This document shows, piece after piece, positions 1-9,787 of a stretch of 64,000 nt of DNA (positions are counted from its first letter, which is position 1; each line of letters starts with the position of its first letter). The DNA is from Planctomycetaceae bacterium (GTDB lineage: Bacteria > Planctomycetota > Planctomycetia > Planctomycetales > Planctomycetaceae). Both the position numbers and the translations under genes were made by a program. The notes beneath the pieces were generated by a model that made no database searches, had not been told where the DNA came from, and saw only the letters and a list, made by a program, of their open reading frames with translations. Where the stretch lies: NCBI GenBank assembly GCA_041398785.1, contig JAWKUA010000009.1, forward strand, positions 210,629-274,628, given 5' to 3'.

Positions 1-877
1 CTTCGAACGTGACGTCATCCGCGTCAGGTTTCGAGGACGTGAGCGTTGCCTCCGGCCTGGTGTCGGCATCACTTTTCGGCCTGTCCGTGAAGAAGGAATC
101 AGCGTCTCTGCCGTCCGAACGCTGGCTGAGATTCGTGTCGTGGTTGAAACGAACCAGTACAGTATCGCCGACCTTGAAGCGGCTCTTGTGAACCTCATCA
201 ACATGCACAATGGCTTTCACGACATCGATGTTGACGATCGTCAGGATCGGATCCCCCTGGCGGACGGACTCGCCCGCGGGATGCACAACATCTGTAACGA
301 TCCCGTCGATTTCGGAGTGAACCGTGTATTGCTCAAGCTCCCGCTGCTTGGCCTCAATCTCGACGGACTTCGTATCGGCCGCCAGCCCGGCAATTTTCCG
401 GTCGTGCATTGCCTTCCTGATTTCCGCGTCTCCCTGCTTCACGTCAAGTTCGGCACGATTGATTTCGGTCGCTGTGAACACCGGAGCACGGCCGAGTTTT
501 TCCACCTTCTGGTTTGCTTCCAGCCTGACCTGCAGTTCCACCTGAGCAGTGGCATGCTTGACCTTCGCGAATTCGACCAGCACATCCGACTCCGCGGCGG
601 CCTTTGCTTCATTGTATTGAGCTTCGATAACGCTCAGTTCACCACGCACGAGCGAATCGTTCAGTCGCACGACCAGATCGCCCTTGCGGATGATGTCCCC
701 GACGCGGACGACTTCCTTCAGCGTGCCGGGGATGTCGACGGAGATTTCCAGCGTATCGCGGATCTCTATTCGCGGAGTCTGCGCCGCAATCGCTTGGGAG
801 CTGGTCCACCGATCAGGCTCCTGTGCAACACTTGTCGTCGCCAGCAACATTGCTGCCGTCAGGAAGTGGATTCGCAT
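1..877 (-). CDS. HlyD-family efflux periplasmic adaptor (C-terminus beyond window)
   Basis: I translated this minus-strand frame directly; the gene runs off the left edge, so only about 292 N-terminal residues are seen. It begins with a signal peptide (MRIHFLTAAMLLATTSVAQ), then a lipoyl/barrel-sandwich half (VGDIIRKGDLVVRLND), a long Glu/Ala/Lys-rich alpha-hairpin, and the second lipoyl half (IDGIVTDVVHPAGESVRQGD) followed by a beta-barrel segment. That order is typical of membrane-fusion proteins that join an inner-membrane RND, ABC or MFS pump to an outer-membrane channel. The start is supported by GAGGATTGAG just upstream. The substrate cannot be told. The partner pump would be expected beyond the left edge. 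It is divergent from the DsbD-like gene. Confidence 0.85.
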   Translation of the reverse strand, partial: MRIHFLTAAMLLATTSVAQEPDRWTSSQAIAAQTPRIEIRDTLEISVDIPGTLKEVVRVGDIIRKGDLVVRLNDSLVRGELSVIEAQYNEAKAAAESDVLVEFAKVKHATAQVELQVRLEANQKVEKLGRAPVFTATEINRAELDVKQGDAEIRKAMHDRKIAGLAADTKSVEIEAKQRELEQYTVHSEIDGIVTDVVHPAGESVRQGDPILTIVNIDVVKAIVHVDEVHKSRFKVGDTVLVRFNHDTNLSQRSDGRDADSFFTDRPKSDADTRPEATLTSSKPDADDVTFE

Positions 878-1394
878 CTCAATCCTCGCTGTTTCGGTTC
901 GCGGACTTTCGGTTTTAAGACCGCCATCCACGCTGAAAATTCCTGAAGAATCACGGACAAAACCCGCATTCCGGCCTACTCCCCGCAGTATCCCGACAGG
1001 GAAACGCAAAGCAAGGCCGTGACCATCGCATTCGCCCGGTCACCGCAAACTGACGGCACGACACCGCAAACTTCCGGAACTGCCTCCGCTGCCGGATTTG
1101 CCCGACAAGGCGCATTTCGCGCGGCGGACACGTATGATGTCTTCTCAGTAAACCTCGTTTCCATGTAAGGTTCGTGATCGGTCGATTGTCAACGATGAGC
1201 CAGAATCCATTGCCGTCTGCGGCATTCGTGGCCGGCAGATCCTGCCGGTATGTGTCGATTCTGTGAACGGTTGCCATCGGCGCCCGACATTCCATGGAAT
1301 GCGGTCGCTCCTGCGGCTGACGTTTCGCGGAACTGTCGGCATCCTCGTGATTGCTGTCTGCAATCGGCTCGCCCTGCCCATCGGAAGCCCTGCC
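878..1394. other. intergenic region between divergent genes
   Basis: A 517-nt stretch between the divergently transcribed efflux adaptor and DsbD-like genes. It must hold both promoters. Short open frames on either strand show no domain or plausible start. I see no RNA gene or terminator. Confidence 0.5.
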
Positions 1395-4007
1395 ATGTTT
1401 TTCAGACTGCTGTCCATCGCTCTGCTCGGGTGTCTTTCTGCAACGTCGTTCGCTCAGGGAGTGAATGTCCGTTCGTTGAGTCTTGACTTCGGGGGGCCGA
1501 ACCGGCCACCAGCCGCGGACGATGTGCTAACGGTATCAGCGGAACTGGTCGCCATCGACGAAACCAGCGCCGAACTGCAGGTAACCGCTGAGCTTCAGGA
1601 CGGCTACTACATCTACCCGACGAACCCGGGTTTCGGCACAGCCACTCAGATCACTCTGACGAACACCGGCGGCCTGACAGCTGCTGGCGGCGAGTTCGTC
1701 GCCGATCATGAACCAAAGGTTGTCTTTGACGACATCCTGAAGCTGGATATCGAAAAATACTTCGGAACGGTCACCTGGACGCGCCGGCTGACGTCAACGA
1801 ACGGGCCGCTCAAACCAGGAATCAGCGTTGAGGGCGAACTGACGGGACAATACTGTTCCAGCGGCGAAGGCGGAGTCTGTGTGCAGATCACCCCCGCACG
1901 GCAATTCACCGCGACGCTTTCAGAGTCCACCGTATCAGCGCCTGCGACGACGCGAGACAATGTCGCTGCACCAGAACGAACGAGTGGCAATGGTGATGCC
2001 GCAGATTCGCAGTCTCGGGTCACCATTATCCCCGACGTGAAGGGGGATGAGGACGAAAAGTCGCCGATCGAATTCACGATTTCTCTGACTCCGGCTGACG
2101 CGTCTGTCGGCGACGAAGTCACGCTTTCTGTCACCGCAAACATCGCCCGGCCCTGGCACACGTATTCACTGACTCAGGACGCCGAACAGGGCGGCGGGCA
2201 GCCAACGGAGATTCTGCTGGACGAAGTCACGGGACTTCAGGCGATCGGCACGGACTTTACTGCGTCGGAAAAACCGGAAATTGAAGAACCGCTCGAAGGC
2301 TTCGTTCTGGAAACGCACTACGACCACGTGACATGGTCCCGACCGTTCGTGCTGACTGACGAACAGGCTCACATCGCCGGCACGGTCATCTTTCAGATCT
2401 GCAACAACGGGTCCTGCCTGCCTCCTGCTGACTTTGAATTTCGTGTTTCCCTGGGAACGGCGACGACCGGACAGATTCCCGCAGTGCCCGGACCGGCAGG
2501 GCCGGACGTACTACCGGAAACACAGCCGACAGCAACCGAAACCGATGCCGCGCTGGCTGTGAACAATCCCGCCAAAGACGGGCTGTGGGCATTCCTGCTG
2601 ACGGCTGTGGTGGCTGGTTATGTCGCTCTGCTGACACCGTGCGTGTTTCCCATGATTCCGGTGACCGTCAGCTTCTTCCTGAAACAGGGCGAAACCGGCA
2701 AGGACAACACGCTCAGACTGGCCATCGTTTATTGTCTGGGAATCGTCGGAACATTCACGGTGCTCGGGCTGCTGACGGCAACGTTCTTCGGCGGAGAAGC
2801 GCTGAACCAGCTTGCAAACAACCCGTGGCTGAATCTGTTCTTTGCACTTGTGTTCACACTGTTCGCAATGATGCTGCTGGGAATGTTCGAACTGCGAGTT
2901 CCGTCGTGGCTGCTGACGTGGTCGGCAAAGCGCGAATCCACCGGAGGAATCGTGGGTGTGTTGTTTATGGCGCTGACATTCACGCTGGTGTCATTTACCT
3001 GCACATTTGCCTTTGTAGGCACACTGCTGGTGGTAGCGGCGAAGGGCAGCTATTTCTGGCCGATCATCGGGATGCTGGCGTTTTCAACGGCGTTCGCTTC
3101 ACCGTTTTTCTTCCTCGCACTGTTTCCCGGCATGCTGAAGAAGCTACCGAAAAGCGGCGGCTGGATGAATCGCGTGAAGGTCACGCTGGGTCTGCTGGAA
3201 CTGGCAATCGTGGCGAAATTCCTGAGTGTCGCCGACATCGGGTTCAGCGCAACACAGACTCCCTACCTGCTGGACTTCAGTCTTGTCGTCGGAGCGTGGA
3301 TTGCCGTGGCCGTCGTCACCGGACTGTATCTGCTGGGAATGTTCAGCATCGGACATGATGACAACAACAGGAGCACCGGTCCGCTGCAGGCTGTCTTCGC
3401 GCTGACATTTATCGGCATCGGCGTTTACATGGCCGTCGGACTCTTCGCGCGGGAAGAACCCAAAGGGATCGTATGGCAGCAGATCGCGGCCTTCGCTCCA
3501 CCGACGGCAGCGATCTCCGAAACGGACAATGGTTATTTTCTTGAGCACGACGGCCTGCAGTATGCTCTGGAATTCGACACCGCCGTCGAACAGGCTCGCG
3601 GCGCCAACAAGCCGATTTTCGTCGACTTCACCGGAGTCAACTGCATCAACTGCCGCGTGATGGAACGCACGGCCCTGCGGACTCCGAAAGTCCACGAAGT
3701 CATCAGCGACCTCCCGCGGGCACAGCTCTACGTCGACACGGTTCCGGGCGTCGAGGACGCCGCGCGCAGCAAGCAGATTCTCAACAGAAATATCGATCTG
3801 CAGAAATCGCTGTTTGGTGACGTGGCAATCCCGGCTTATGCAATCGTCTCTCCCGACGGAACACAGATCCTTGCACGTTTCACCGGCCTGGACACATCCG
3901 GGGAGAAGTTCCGGGCGTTTCTGGACGAGGGTCTGAACGCTTGGCGTCAGCGGTCCGGCACATCAGGCGCACGCGCCACAACGACCGGCCTGGTTTCCGT
4001 GCACTGA
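1395..4007 (+). CDS. dsbD: DsbD-type thiol:disulfide interchange protein with fused thioredoxin domain
   Basis: The predicted protein has 870 residues and moves reducing equivalents from cytoplasmic thioredoxin across the inner membrane to periplasmic proteins. I chose ATG 1395 because it starts a clear signal peptide (MFFRLLSIALLGCLSATSFAQG) after GGAAG; the open frame extends 44 codons further upstream. Two DsbD N-terminal-like beta domains occupy roughly residues 30-170 and 215-345. The membrane domain starts near 397 and carries TPCVFPMIP (Cys about 416) and the second core cysteine in SFTCTFAF (about 535). A thioredoxin-like domain at the C-terminus has C750-I-N-C753. The arrangement matches multi-domain DsbD proteins of planctomycetes and Bacteroidetes. 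Duplication of the N-terminal domain is the main oddity. Likely roles are cytochrome c maturation or periplasmic disulfide reduction. Confidence 0.9.
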   Translation: MFFRLLSIALLGCLSATSFAQGVNVRSLSLDFGGPNRPPAADDVLTVSAELVAIDETSAELQVTAELQDGYYIYPTNPGFGTATQITLTNTGGLTAAGGEFVADHEPKVVFDDILKLDIEKYFGTVTWTRRLTSTNGPLKPGISVEGELTGQYCSSGEGGVCVQITPARQFTATLSESTVSAPATTRDNVAAPERTSGNGDAADSQSRVTIIPDVKGDEDEKSPIEFTISLTPADASVGDEVTLSVTANIARPWHTYSLTQDAEQGGGQPTEILLDEVTGLQAIGTDFTASEKPEIEEPLEGFVLETHYDHVTWSRPFVLTDEQAHIAGTVIFQICNNGSCLPPADFEFRVSLGTATTGQIPAVPGPAGPDVLPETQPTATETDAALAVNNPAKDGLWAFLLTAVVAGYVALLTPCVFPMIPVTVSFFLKQGETGKDNTLRLAIVYCLGIVGTFTVLGLLTATFFGGEALNQLANNPWLNLFFALVFTLFAMMLLGMFELRVPSWLLTWSAKRESTGGIVGVLFMALTFTLVSFTCTFAFVGTLLVVAAKGSYFWPIIGMLAFSTAFASPFFFLALFPGMLKKLPKSGGWMNRVKVTLGLLELAIVAKFLSVADIGFSATQTPYLLDFSLVVGAWIAVAVVTGLYLLGMFSIGHDDNNRSTGPLQAVFALTFIGIGVYMAVGLFAREEPKGIVWQQIAAFAPPTAAISETDNGYFLEHDGLQYALEFDTAVEQARGANKPIFVDFTGVNCINCRVMERTALRTPKVHEVISDLPRAQLYVDTVPGVEDAARSKQILNRNIDLQKSLFGDVAIPAYAIVSPDGTQILARFTGLDTSGEKFRAFLDEGLNAWRQRSGTSGARATTTGLVSVH

Positions 4008-4057
4008 ACAATCCTGGCTGCGCGATGGCCGGTTGACAATCTGCGGTCTTGAGAGTC

Positions 4058-5218
4058 CTACTCCGGTCCGAACAGCACGCAGATCGCTGCAGGGGCGAAC
4101 ACAACGCTTTGGTTGTACGTCAGTTCTCCGCTGTTCTGATCGACGACAAACGAAGCCAGCGTGTGAGAATCCTGGCCCGCTGCCAACAGCCAGCGAGCTG
4201 ATGGATCGAGGTTGAAGTTGCGCGGCGTGGCACCGCGGACGAACTCTCGTTCGACTACTTTCAATTCGCCGGTGTCGGGGTTGACGGCAAATACGGTGAT
4301 CGTGTCATGTCCACGATTGGCCGAATACACAAAGCGACCGTTCGGATGCACACGGATTTCCGAAGCGCTCGTGAACTGTTCCTTCGCCAGCTCCGCTTTC
4401 GGAACAGCTTCAATCGTTTGCTTTGCCGTCATCGTGCCGGCATCGGCGTTGTAGTCGAAGACGGTCACTGTCAGATCCAGTTCATTCAGCACGTAAACCC
4501 ACTTTCCGGACGTGTGGAACTTCATGTGACGAGGCCCCGCACCGGCAGGAACTTCGCCGAAGCCGTGCGGCGTTATCTTTGAGTTCGCGGCGTCGACTGT
4601 GTAGATAACCACCTTGTCCAGCCCCAGATCCGGCACGAATGCGAAACGGTTGTCAGGCGAGAATCCTGTCCAGTGAGGATGTGGGGCGTCCTGCCGGTTT
4701 CCCACGACGCGCGATCCGCCATTGTGCTCGATCAACTGAGTACGTTCCTTCAGCGTTCCATCATCGTTGAGCGAAAAAACGGCGACCGAGCCTCCGCCGT
4801 ATTGTGCCGTCAGCACAGTCTTCGCGGTGGCATCCACGCTGACGTGAGTTCCGCCACCGTCGCCGATTTCCAAAGCATTCAGAAGCGCCAGTGCGGAATG
4901 ACCATCGTGCGATTCAATGGCATAGCAGATGACGGACGGCTTGCCGCCGACAGAACCGACAGCGTACAGGCGATTTCGGTTGGGGTGCATCGCCAGAAAC
5001 CCGGGACCGCTGACCTCCGCCGCGACCGTCGGGTTCGAAAGCCTGCCGGTGCGCGTGTCCAGCAGGCAATGGTAGATCCCTCTGCTCAGTGAGTTACCGC
5101 CGGTTCCGATCCAGACATCAATGGAATCTGTCTGAGCGATGGACGTGGAACTTGCAGTCGTCACCAGCAGGCCTCCCGTAATGAATATGGCTTGAATCAG
5201 TTTCCGGAAACGGGTCAT
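4058..5218 (-). CDS. lactonase-family beta-propeller protein (6-phosphogluconolactonase-like)
   Basis: The 386-residue protein has a signal peptide (MTRFRKLIQAIFITGGLLV... ending near SIAQ) and a seven-bladed propeller of the Pgl/YbhE lactonase family, with blades such as FLAMHPNRNRLYAVG, THVSVDATAKTVLTAQYGGG and HPNGRFVYSANRGHDTITVF. Characterised relatives hydrolyse 6-phosphogluconolactone or muconolactone, but this one is exported, so its substrate is probably different. The start at 5218 has an ideal GGAGG five bases upstream; an in-frame GTG at 5230 is less likely. It starts 15 bases after the nucleotidyltransferase-like gene and is probably in one operon with it and purD. Confidence 0.85.
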   Translation of the reverse strand: MTRFRKLIQAIFITGGLLVTTASSTSIAQTDSIDVWIGTGGNSLSRGIYHCLLDTRTGRLSNPTVAAEVSGPGFLAMHPNRNRLYAVGSVGGKPSVICYAIESHDGHSALALLNALEIGDGGGTHVSVDATAKTVLTAQYGGGSVAVFSLNDDGTLKERTQLIEHNGGSRVVGNRQDAPHPHWTGFSPDNRFAFVPDLGLDKVVIYTVDAANSKITPHGFGEVPAGAGPRHMKFHTSGKWVYVLNELDLTVTVFDYNADAGTMTAKQTIEAVPKAELAKEQFTSASEIRVHPNGRFVYSANRGHDTITVFAVNPDTGELKVVEREFVRGATPRNFNLDPSARWLLAAGQDSHTLASFVVDQNSGELTYNQSVVFAPAAICVLFGPE

Positions 5219-5233
5219 GCGATCCTCCACTGG

Positions 5234-5836
5234 TCAATAGTCTTCGTCCACCTGTGCCGCCTGCCACAGTTCGAGAAACTTCTCACGAACGTACGGGTTG
5301 AGCTGTTCAGCGAAGACCGCAGGAAGCTGGTTGACGCGGATCAGATTCATTACATCTGCCATGTCCTGCATCCGGTGAGCGGCGGTCATGCCGCTGGCCA
5401 GTTTCAGTTCCAGCAGTGCCTTGAGCGACACATACGGAATTCCCTCTTCGTGCCGTTCAGCAACTGTTTCAGGCTCAGGGAAGGCCACCGGTTTTGGAAG
5501 GCCGTCGCCTGGGTATTCGCCAACCATCAGAGCGTCAATGCTGACATTGGTCACCGCGTCACGAAAACTCTTCGACCCCTCAAATTTGTTGACCCAGCCG
5601 CGCCCGATGTATCTGTCTTTGAATTTCTTCAGATCCTCCCGGCGAATCAGGATATCGACATCAGCGGTTGTGCGTTTGTGGCCGTGAGCATTCGCAGCCA
5701 TGGCACCGGCGATCGCGAACGGAATGTTCATCTCCGTAAGCGTCTTCGTCAGCCGGCGCATAGCTTCGTGTATCGGTGACTGCTGCATGAAGAAGGCGTC
5801 TGCCTGCCTGGCGGCTTCCAGAATGGGTACTCTCAT
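5234..5836 (-). CDS. nucleotidyltransferase-like protein
   Basis: The protein has about 200 residues from ATG 5836 (MRVPILEAARQ); the open frame extends 33 codons further but would then overlap purD. A nucleotidyltransferase-fold core is visible as FAIAGAMAANAHGHKRTTADVDILI: a glycine-turn followed by DVD, which supplies the metal-binding acidic residues. A helical C-terminal half contains SLKALLELKLASGMTAAHRMQDMADVMNLI, similar to AbiEii/MNT-type or hypothetical nucleotidyltransferase proteins. The second strand carries VSIDALM. No antitoxin-like partner is adjacent, so I do not call it a toxin. It lies 69 bases downstream of purD. Function is unknown. Confidence 0.7.
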   Translation of the reverse strand: MRVPILEAARQADAFFMQQSPIHEAMRRLTKTLTEMNIPFAIAGAMAANAHGHKRTTADVDILIRREDLKKFKDRYIGRGWVNKFEGSKSFRDAVTNVSIDALMVGEYPGDGLPKPVAFPEPETVAERHEEGIPYVSLKALLELKLASGMTAAHRMQDMADVMNLIRVNQLPAVFAEQLNPYVREKFLELWQAAQVDEDY

Positions 5837-5904
5837 GGCGCACGATTCTACCGTGGTCTCACAGCGGAAACGAGCCTGTGGAATTCTCGCTGATCCGAAA
5901 TGAA

Positions 5905-7176
5905 TCATGCCTTGTCCGAGATATCTGAGCGACACCAGCCGCCCGCCCAGTGAATTTGTTCGACTGCGGCGTAGGCGGCAACTTTGGCATCCGCGATGGT
6001 TGCTCCGGTCGCCGTGACACCCAAAACACGCCCGCCGGCGTTCAGAATTCGACTGTCCTTTTCGACGGTTCCGGCGTGAAACACTTTCACATCGGGCATG
6101 GCGTCCGCTTCGTCAATGCCGGAGATCTCGCGGCCCTTTTCGTAGTCTCCCGGATAGCCTTCTGATGCCATGACCACGCACACAGCCGGACGAGGATCCC
6201 AGTCCAGGCCTTCCAGTTCCGCAAGCCGACCATCGGCCGCCAGAGAAAGCACCTGCGCCAGATCGGACTTCAGTCGCATCAGCACGGGTTGTGCTTCCGG
6301 ATCTCCGAAGCGAACGTTGTATTCAAGCACTTTCGGCCCCTGGTGCGTCAGCATCAGGCCGGCGTACAGGATGCCGGAAAACGGACAGCCGCGGTTCTTC
6401 ATCGCGCTGACTGTTGGAATCAGGATGCGCGTAACGATCTCGTCCATCATGGGCTCGGTGACCGATGGAGCCGGGCTGTAGGCTCCCATGCCGCCTGTAT
6501 TGGGGCCTCGATCGCCGTCCAGTGCTCGTTTGTGATCCTGGGAAGTTTCCAGAGGAATGATCGTGTCGCCATCGATGATGGCCAGAATGCTGGCTTCCTG
6601 ACCTTCCAGGCATTCTTCGATCACGATCTTTCGCCCCGCGGTACCGAATTCGTCGTGCTTCAGCATCGACGTCGCGGCGTCGATCGCTTCGCGTCGGTTG
6701 CGGCAGACATAGACCCCCTTGCCGGCAGCCAGCCCGTCCGCTTTCACAACCAGCGGCAAGTCGTGTTCGACGGAATCCAGATAACTGAGCGCCGGCTGCA
6801 GACTTGTAAACGCTTTGAACGCGGCTGTCGGGATTCCGGCCTTCTTCATGATCTCCTTGCAGAACGACTTGCTGCCTTCCAGCTGCGCGGCGGCTTTCGA
6901 CGGTCCGAAGATGCGAAGCCCCGCGCTGCGGAATTCGTCCACGATGCCGGCCACAAGCGGAGCCTCCGGGCCGACAACCGTCAGGTCGATGGAGTTCTGT
7001 TTCGCGAAACTCAGCAGACGGCTGATGTCGTCGGCCGCAATACTGACGTTTTCGCCATCCTGTGACGTTCCGGCGTTGCCTGGTGCGCAGTACACGCGTT
7101 CCACGTTGCGCGACTGAGAAAGCTTCCAGACCAGAGCGTGTTCGCGGCCACCCTGACCAATGACGAGAATCTTCAT
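5905..7176 (-). CDS. purD: phosphoribosylamine--glycine ligase
   Basis: GAR synthetase catalyses the second step of de novo purine synthesis, joining phosphoribosylamine and glycine with ATP in the cytoplasm. The 424-residue product, from ATG 7176, has the N-terminal GQGGREHALVWKL signature, the ATP-grasp loop VVKADGLAAGKGV, and NVRFGDPEAQPVL, which closes the active site. The length is normal. The open frame extends 14 codons upstream but MKILVIGQGG is the family's usual start. It heads a minus-strand group with the nucleotidyltransferase-like and lactonase genes; purH lies separately at 29.97-31.55 kb. Confidence 0.97.
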   Translation of the reverse strand: MKILVIGQGGREHALVWKLSQSRNVERVYCAPGNAGTSQDGENVSIAADDISRLLSFAKQNSIDLTVVGPEAPLVAGIVDEFRSAGLRIFGPSKAAAQLEGSKSFCKEIMKKAGIPTAAFKAFTSLQPALSYLDSVEHDLPLVVKADGLAAGKGVYVCRNRREAIDAATSMLKHDEFGTAGRKIVIEECLEGQEASILAIIDGDTIIPLETSQDHKRALDGDRGPNTGGMGAYSPAPSVTEPMMDEIVTRILIPTVSAMKNRGCPFSGILYAGLMLTHQGPKVLEYNVRFGDPEAQPVLMRLKSDLAQVLSLAADGRLAELEGLDWDPRPAVCVVMASEGYPGDYEKGREISGIDEADAMPDVKVFHAGTVEKDSRILNAGGRVLGVTATGATIADAKVAAYAAVEQIHWAGGWCRSDISDKA

Positions 7177-7276
7177 GAAATTCGTTTTGCCCTTCGTTTG
7201 TCCACAGCGAAAGCCCATGAGTTCCGCACGTCGCGGTGCCGCGTGTCAGAAACCGTCATTCCGGAACGCTCGCGGC

Positions 7277-7310
7277 ACAAAAAAAGCTCGCGGCAGAGTA
7301 CCGCGAGCTT
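7277..7310 (-). terminator. rho-independent terminator
   Basis: The stem AAGCTCGCGG (7284-7293) pairs with CCGCGAGCTT (7301-7310) around a 7-nt loop. On the minus strand it runs into seven Ts, so it should end the DUF309 transcript. The plus side is followed by a weaker T-rich run. Confidence 0.85.
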
Positions 7311-7351
7311 CTGTGTTTTTCGACGCCGTCGCCGCAGCGAATCCCGAGTCC

Positions 7352-7924
7352 TCAGGAACTGGCGGCCATGCTGACCGGCTTCAGCAGGAACGGAAACACA
7401 CGAACGGCCAGCCCCGGTGCATGATCTTTCTTGTAGGCCAGTTGAGCCGCGCGGTCGGCCGCGAACTGCAGACGCGTAAAGTCCAGCCCGCAAAAGCTGT
7501 CGGTATCCGCCTCGGCAGCGACGTCAGCAAACATTTCGCCGGCCGAAGCCGCGTGACGCCGAACACCGTGAATACTGCGTTCCCGGACTTTCACGCCGGC
7601 GGCGGAAAGCTTGATTAGTCCCTTCAGGAACCTTCCAACCGTGGTATCCGCTCCGGACACTCGCCACAGCCGTTCCCACTCTTCATGGGCCTCCCAATAG
7701 AAGCCCAGGTTGAAGAAGTCGATTGCGAGCAGAAAGTTGCGGTTGTCAGACCAGTTTTCGTTGCTGAGCGCCTTGGGACCGTTGCCTGCCGCATGTTTGC
7801 GACCGTAACTGTGACCCTTGGGATCTCGAATCGGGTGCGGAAGTCCCGACCCGGGATAGAAGGCATATTCGGGAAGTGGAACGGACGGAAGCAGACGAGC
7901 ACATTCCGCGTCAGCCGGTGTCAT
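7352..7924 (-). CDS. DUF309 family protein
   Basis: A 190-residue protein whose central part (FFNLGFYWEAHEEWERLWR, residues about 71-89) is the hallmark of DUF309, a small all-helical family of unknown function found in many bacteria. The helix that follows (RFLKGLIKLSAAGVKVRE) also fits the family. There is no signal peptide, so it should be cytoplasmic. The N-terminal ~45 residues are extra compared with the usual 130-150-residue family members. It stands alone and is followed by a strong terminator. Confidence 0.8.
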   Translation of the reverse strand: MTPADAECARLLPSVPLPEYAFYPGSGLPHPIRDPKGHSYGRKHAAGNGPKALSNENWSDNRNFLLAIDFFNLGFYWEAHEEWERLWRVSGADTTVGRFLKGLIKLSAAGVKVRERSIHGVRRHAASAGEMFADVAAEADTDSFCGLDFTRLQFAADRAAQLAYKKDHAPGLAVRVFPFLLKPVSMAASS

Positions 7925-8319
7925 GGGTGAGAAACTCCGAATAAATTGCTGTGGGATGGTGTGGACGCAGGCAGGGCGGGAAACGATCCGCGCGAAGGTG
8001 GGACAGGTGATCCAGTGTTCAGTGCCTGATTGGCTTCCGTTCCGGTTGCACTGACTTTACACGCTTTTCTGCAGACTTCGAGCGCTTCTTTTGTCGAAAT
8101 CTGCACTTTCCGGACGTTCAGAGTGAACGGTCCCGTTCGCTGTCGGAACCTGTGAACTTCACCCGTTCAGCCCAGCTTTCGCCAACGCCGGGGATTCGGA
8201 AACTGTGCGGTTTTCGCCGTGGCGGAACGCCGGGAGACCCGCCTTCGGGGCAGGTATTCAGAGGCGGCGGCGATGCCTCGCACCAGCGTTGGGATCGGCC
8301 AGCATGACCACGCGTCACG
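7925..8319. other. intergenic region
   Basis: A 395-nt stretch between two minus-strand genes. Open frames here are short and look like non-coding translations. It should hold the promoter of the DUF309 gene; I see no hairpin, repeat or RNA gene. Confidence 0.5.
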
Positions 8320-9372
8320 TCAATTTCGAAGAAACGGATCGAAACCTTCCTGCAGGGCTTTCAGAGCGTGTGGAATCTCCGAAGAACCATCAGCCGCCGA
8401 CGAAACGGATGGCAATGGTGATCGCGTAAACGGCTCGATATCGGAATTCGACGTCACGTCGGAAAACATGGTCGACACAGATTCCGGCACGTATTCGCGC
8501 GCCCGGTCGCGAACATAGCCGCTGACCACACCGGCGCCGTCACTCATGGTGCCGGACAATTCATCCTGGAACCCGGACCGTGCTCGCGCCAAAGCGTCCG
8601 ACGCGCGGCGATCGAGAGCGCTGGTGACGTCCTGGAAGATTCCGCCGTCCTCCGGCGCCGGCGCCACGCGCGAAGAATCGTCCGTTGAAACCTCATCGCC
8701 AAACAACAGACTTTCCAATTCGCTGGTTTCCTGACGGATCTGACGAGTGGAAACGGACGTTTCTGCAGATGTTTCGGTTTCGGTCGTTTCGGGTCTCTGA
8801 TCCTGTCGCAACCCGGCGCTCCCGGACCGGAAAACGTCCTCGGCGGAAAGTTCGCCTGGATTCATCGCAATCGTTGCACGAGCAGCCGATTCGGTTGTTT
8901 CCGTCAACTGCCGAAGCGGCTGAATCCTTTGCGCCGAATCCGGAAACGGAACGCGAAAGATGTCATCGCCGTCATTCGCAGGAGCACGAATCGGTTCCGA
9001 GAAAAACCCGGGATCACCGAGCAGATCGTCAGCATCGGAACTCTGCGCAGGAGTTTCATTGATGAATGACCGCAGTTGATCCAGCGTTGAATTTCCTGAA
9101 GTGATCGAATCGGCCAGATCGTCAGCCACCGTCGTCGCAATCAGGTCAGAAGACCCGTGGGCCACCAGCGCCCGCGCCAATTCCGGACGATCTGCCCACT
9201 GAGCGGCGTCCCAGTTGCGCACGTCGGAATAGGCGAGTCCCAGCGAATGCTGCGGCGTTCTCGGAATGAACTGAAACCCGTCGTGCCCGCGAACGAGATG
9301 ATACTGCAGAGCGACAAAGATGGATCCGGCCCCCACGCAGCAGCCGATCAGAAACGGTTTCAGTTTGCCCAT
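8320..9372 (-). CDS. hypothetical membrane-anchored protein
   Basis: A 350-residue protein I cannot assign to a family. The first 25 residues (MGKLKPFLIGCCVGAGSIFVALQYHLV) form one hydrophobic anchor; the rest is soluble, acidic and low in aromatic residues. Residues about 120-240 are rich in Asp, Ser, Thr and Glu and look disordered. A segment near 265-290 (ALDRRASDALARARSGFQDEL) could be an amphipathic helix. The probable topology is N-in with the bulk in the periplasm. GAGGTCTGGCA upstream supports ATG 9372. It could have an envelope-structural role, but that is only inference from layout. Confidence 0.65.
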   Translation of the reverse strand: MGKLKPFLIGCCVGAGSIFVALQYHLVRGHDGFQFIPRTPQHSLGLAYSDVRNWDAAQWADRPELARALVAHGSSDLIATTVADDLADSITSGNSTLDQLRSFINETPAQSSDADDLLGDPGFFSEPIRAPANDGDDIFRVPFPDSAQRIQPLRQLTETTESAARATIAMNPGELSAEDVFRSGSAGLRQDQRPETTETETSAETSVSTRQIRQETSELESLLFGDEVSTDDSSRVAPAPEDGGIFQDVTSALDRRASDALARARSGFQDELSGTMSDGAGVVSGYVRDRAREYVPESVSTMFSDVTSNSDIEPFTRSPLPSVSSAADGSSEIPHALKALQEGFDPFLRN

Positions 9373-9787
9373 TGCCAGACCTCATTCGTGATCTTCACAG
9401 ACACCAGGAACGTGCTGCACGATGTTCGTCACGATCAAACGTATCACCTCCGGCACTGCAATCTTGTGTGAAGTCACCGCACCCGCGGCAGTTTGGAACC
9501 GTTTGCCGCTGGTCCGCCCGCCAGGTCTTCGCGGGCAGACAACTTTCACCAGCCGTCACCAGCCGTCTGAACTGCGTTGACGCCACTCCTTTGCGTGAGT
9601 CGGGCGAACCCGAATTTTGTGAATTATCGGAAAAACCGGATGTCAGTCCGTTGCTGACAACAGGACATCACAATAAGGTCCGCTGTGGGATTAATGCCCG
9701 ATGAATCAAAAAACAGACGGTTGAATGTGGTATGGCTGCCCATTATCGTAAGAAGGCAAAACCCAGGAATCTCACCGGCAGCCATTC
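9373..9787. other. intergenic region between divergent genes
   Basis: A 415-nt stretch separating a minus-strand hypothetical gene and the plus-strand MraZ-like gene. It holds both promoters by position. No RNA gene or repeat is recognised. Confidence 0.5.

Noticed and set aside
140..946. 268-codon plus-strand open frame
   Set aside because: It is antisense to the HlyD-type adaptor, whose lipoyl motifs and signal peptide make the minus strand the coding one.
5234..5836. AbiEii/MNT-type toxin of a toxin-antitoxin pair
   Set aside because: The nucleotidyltransferase fold fits, but no small antitoxin gene is adjacent; the neighbours are purD and a lactonase.
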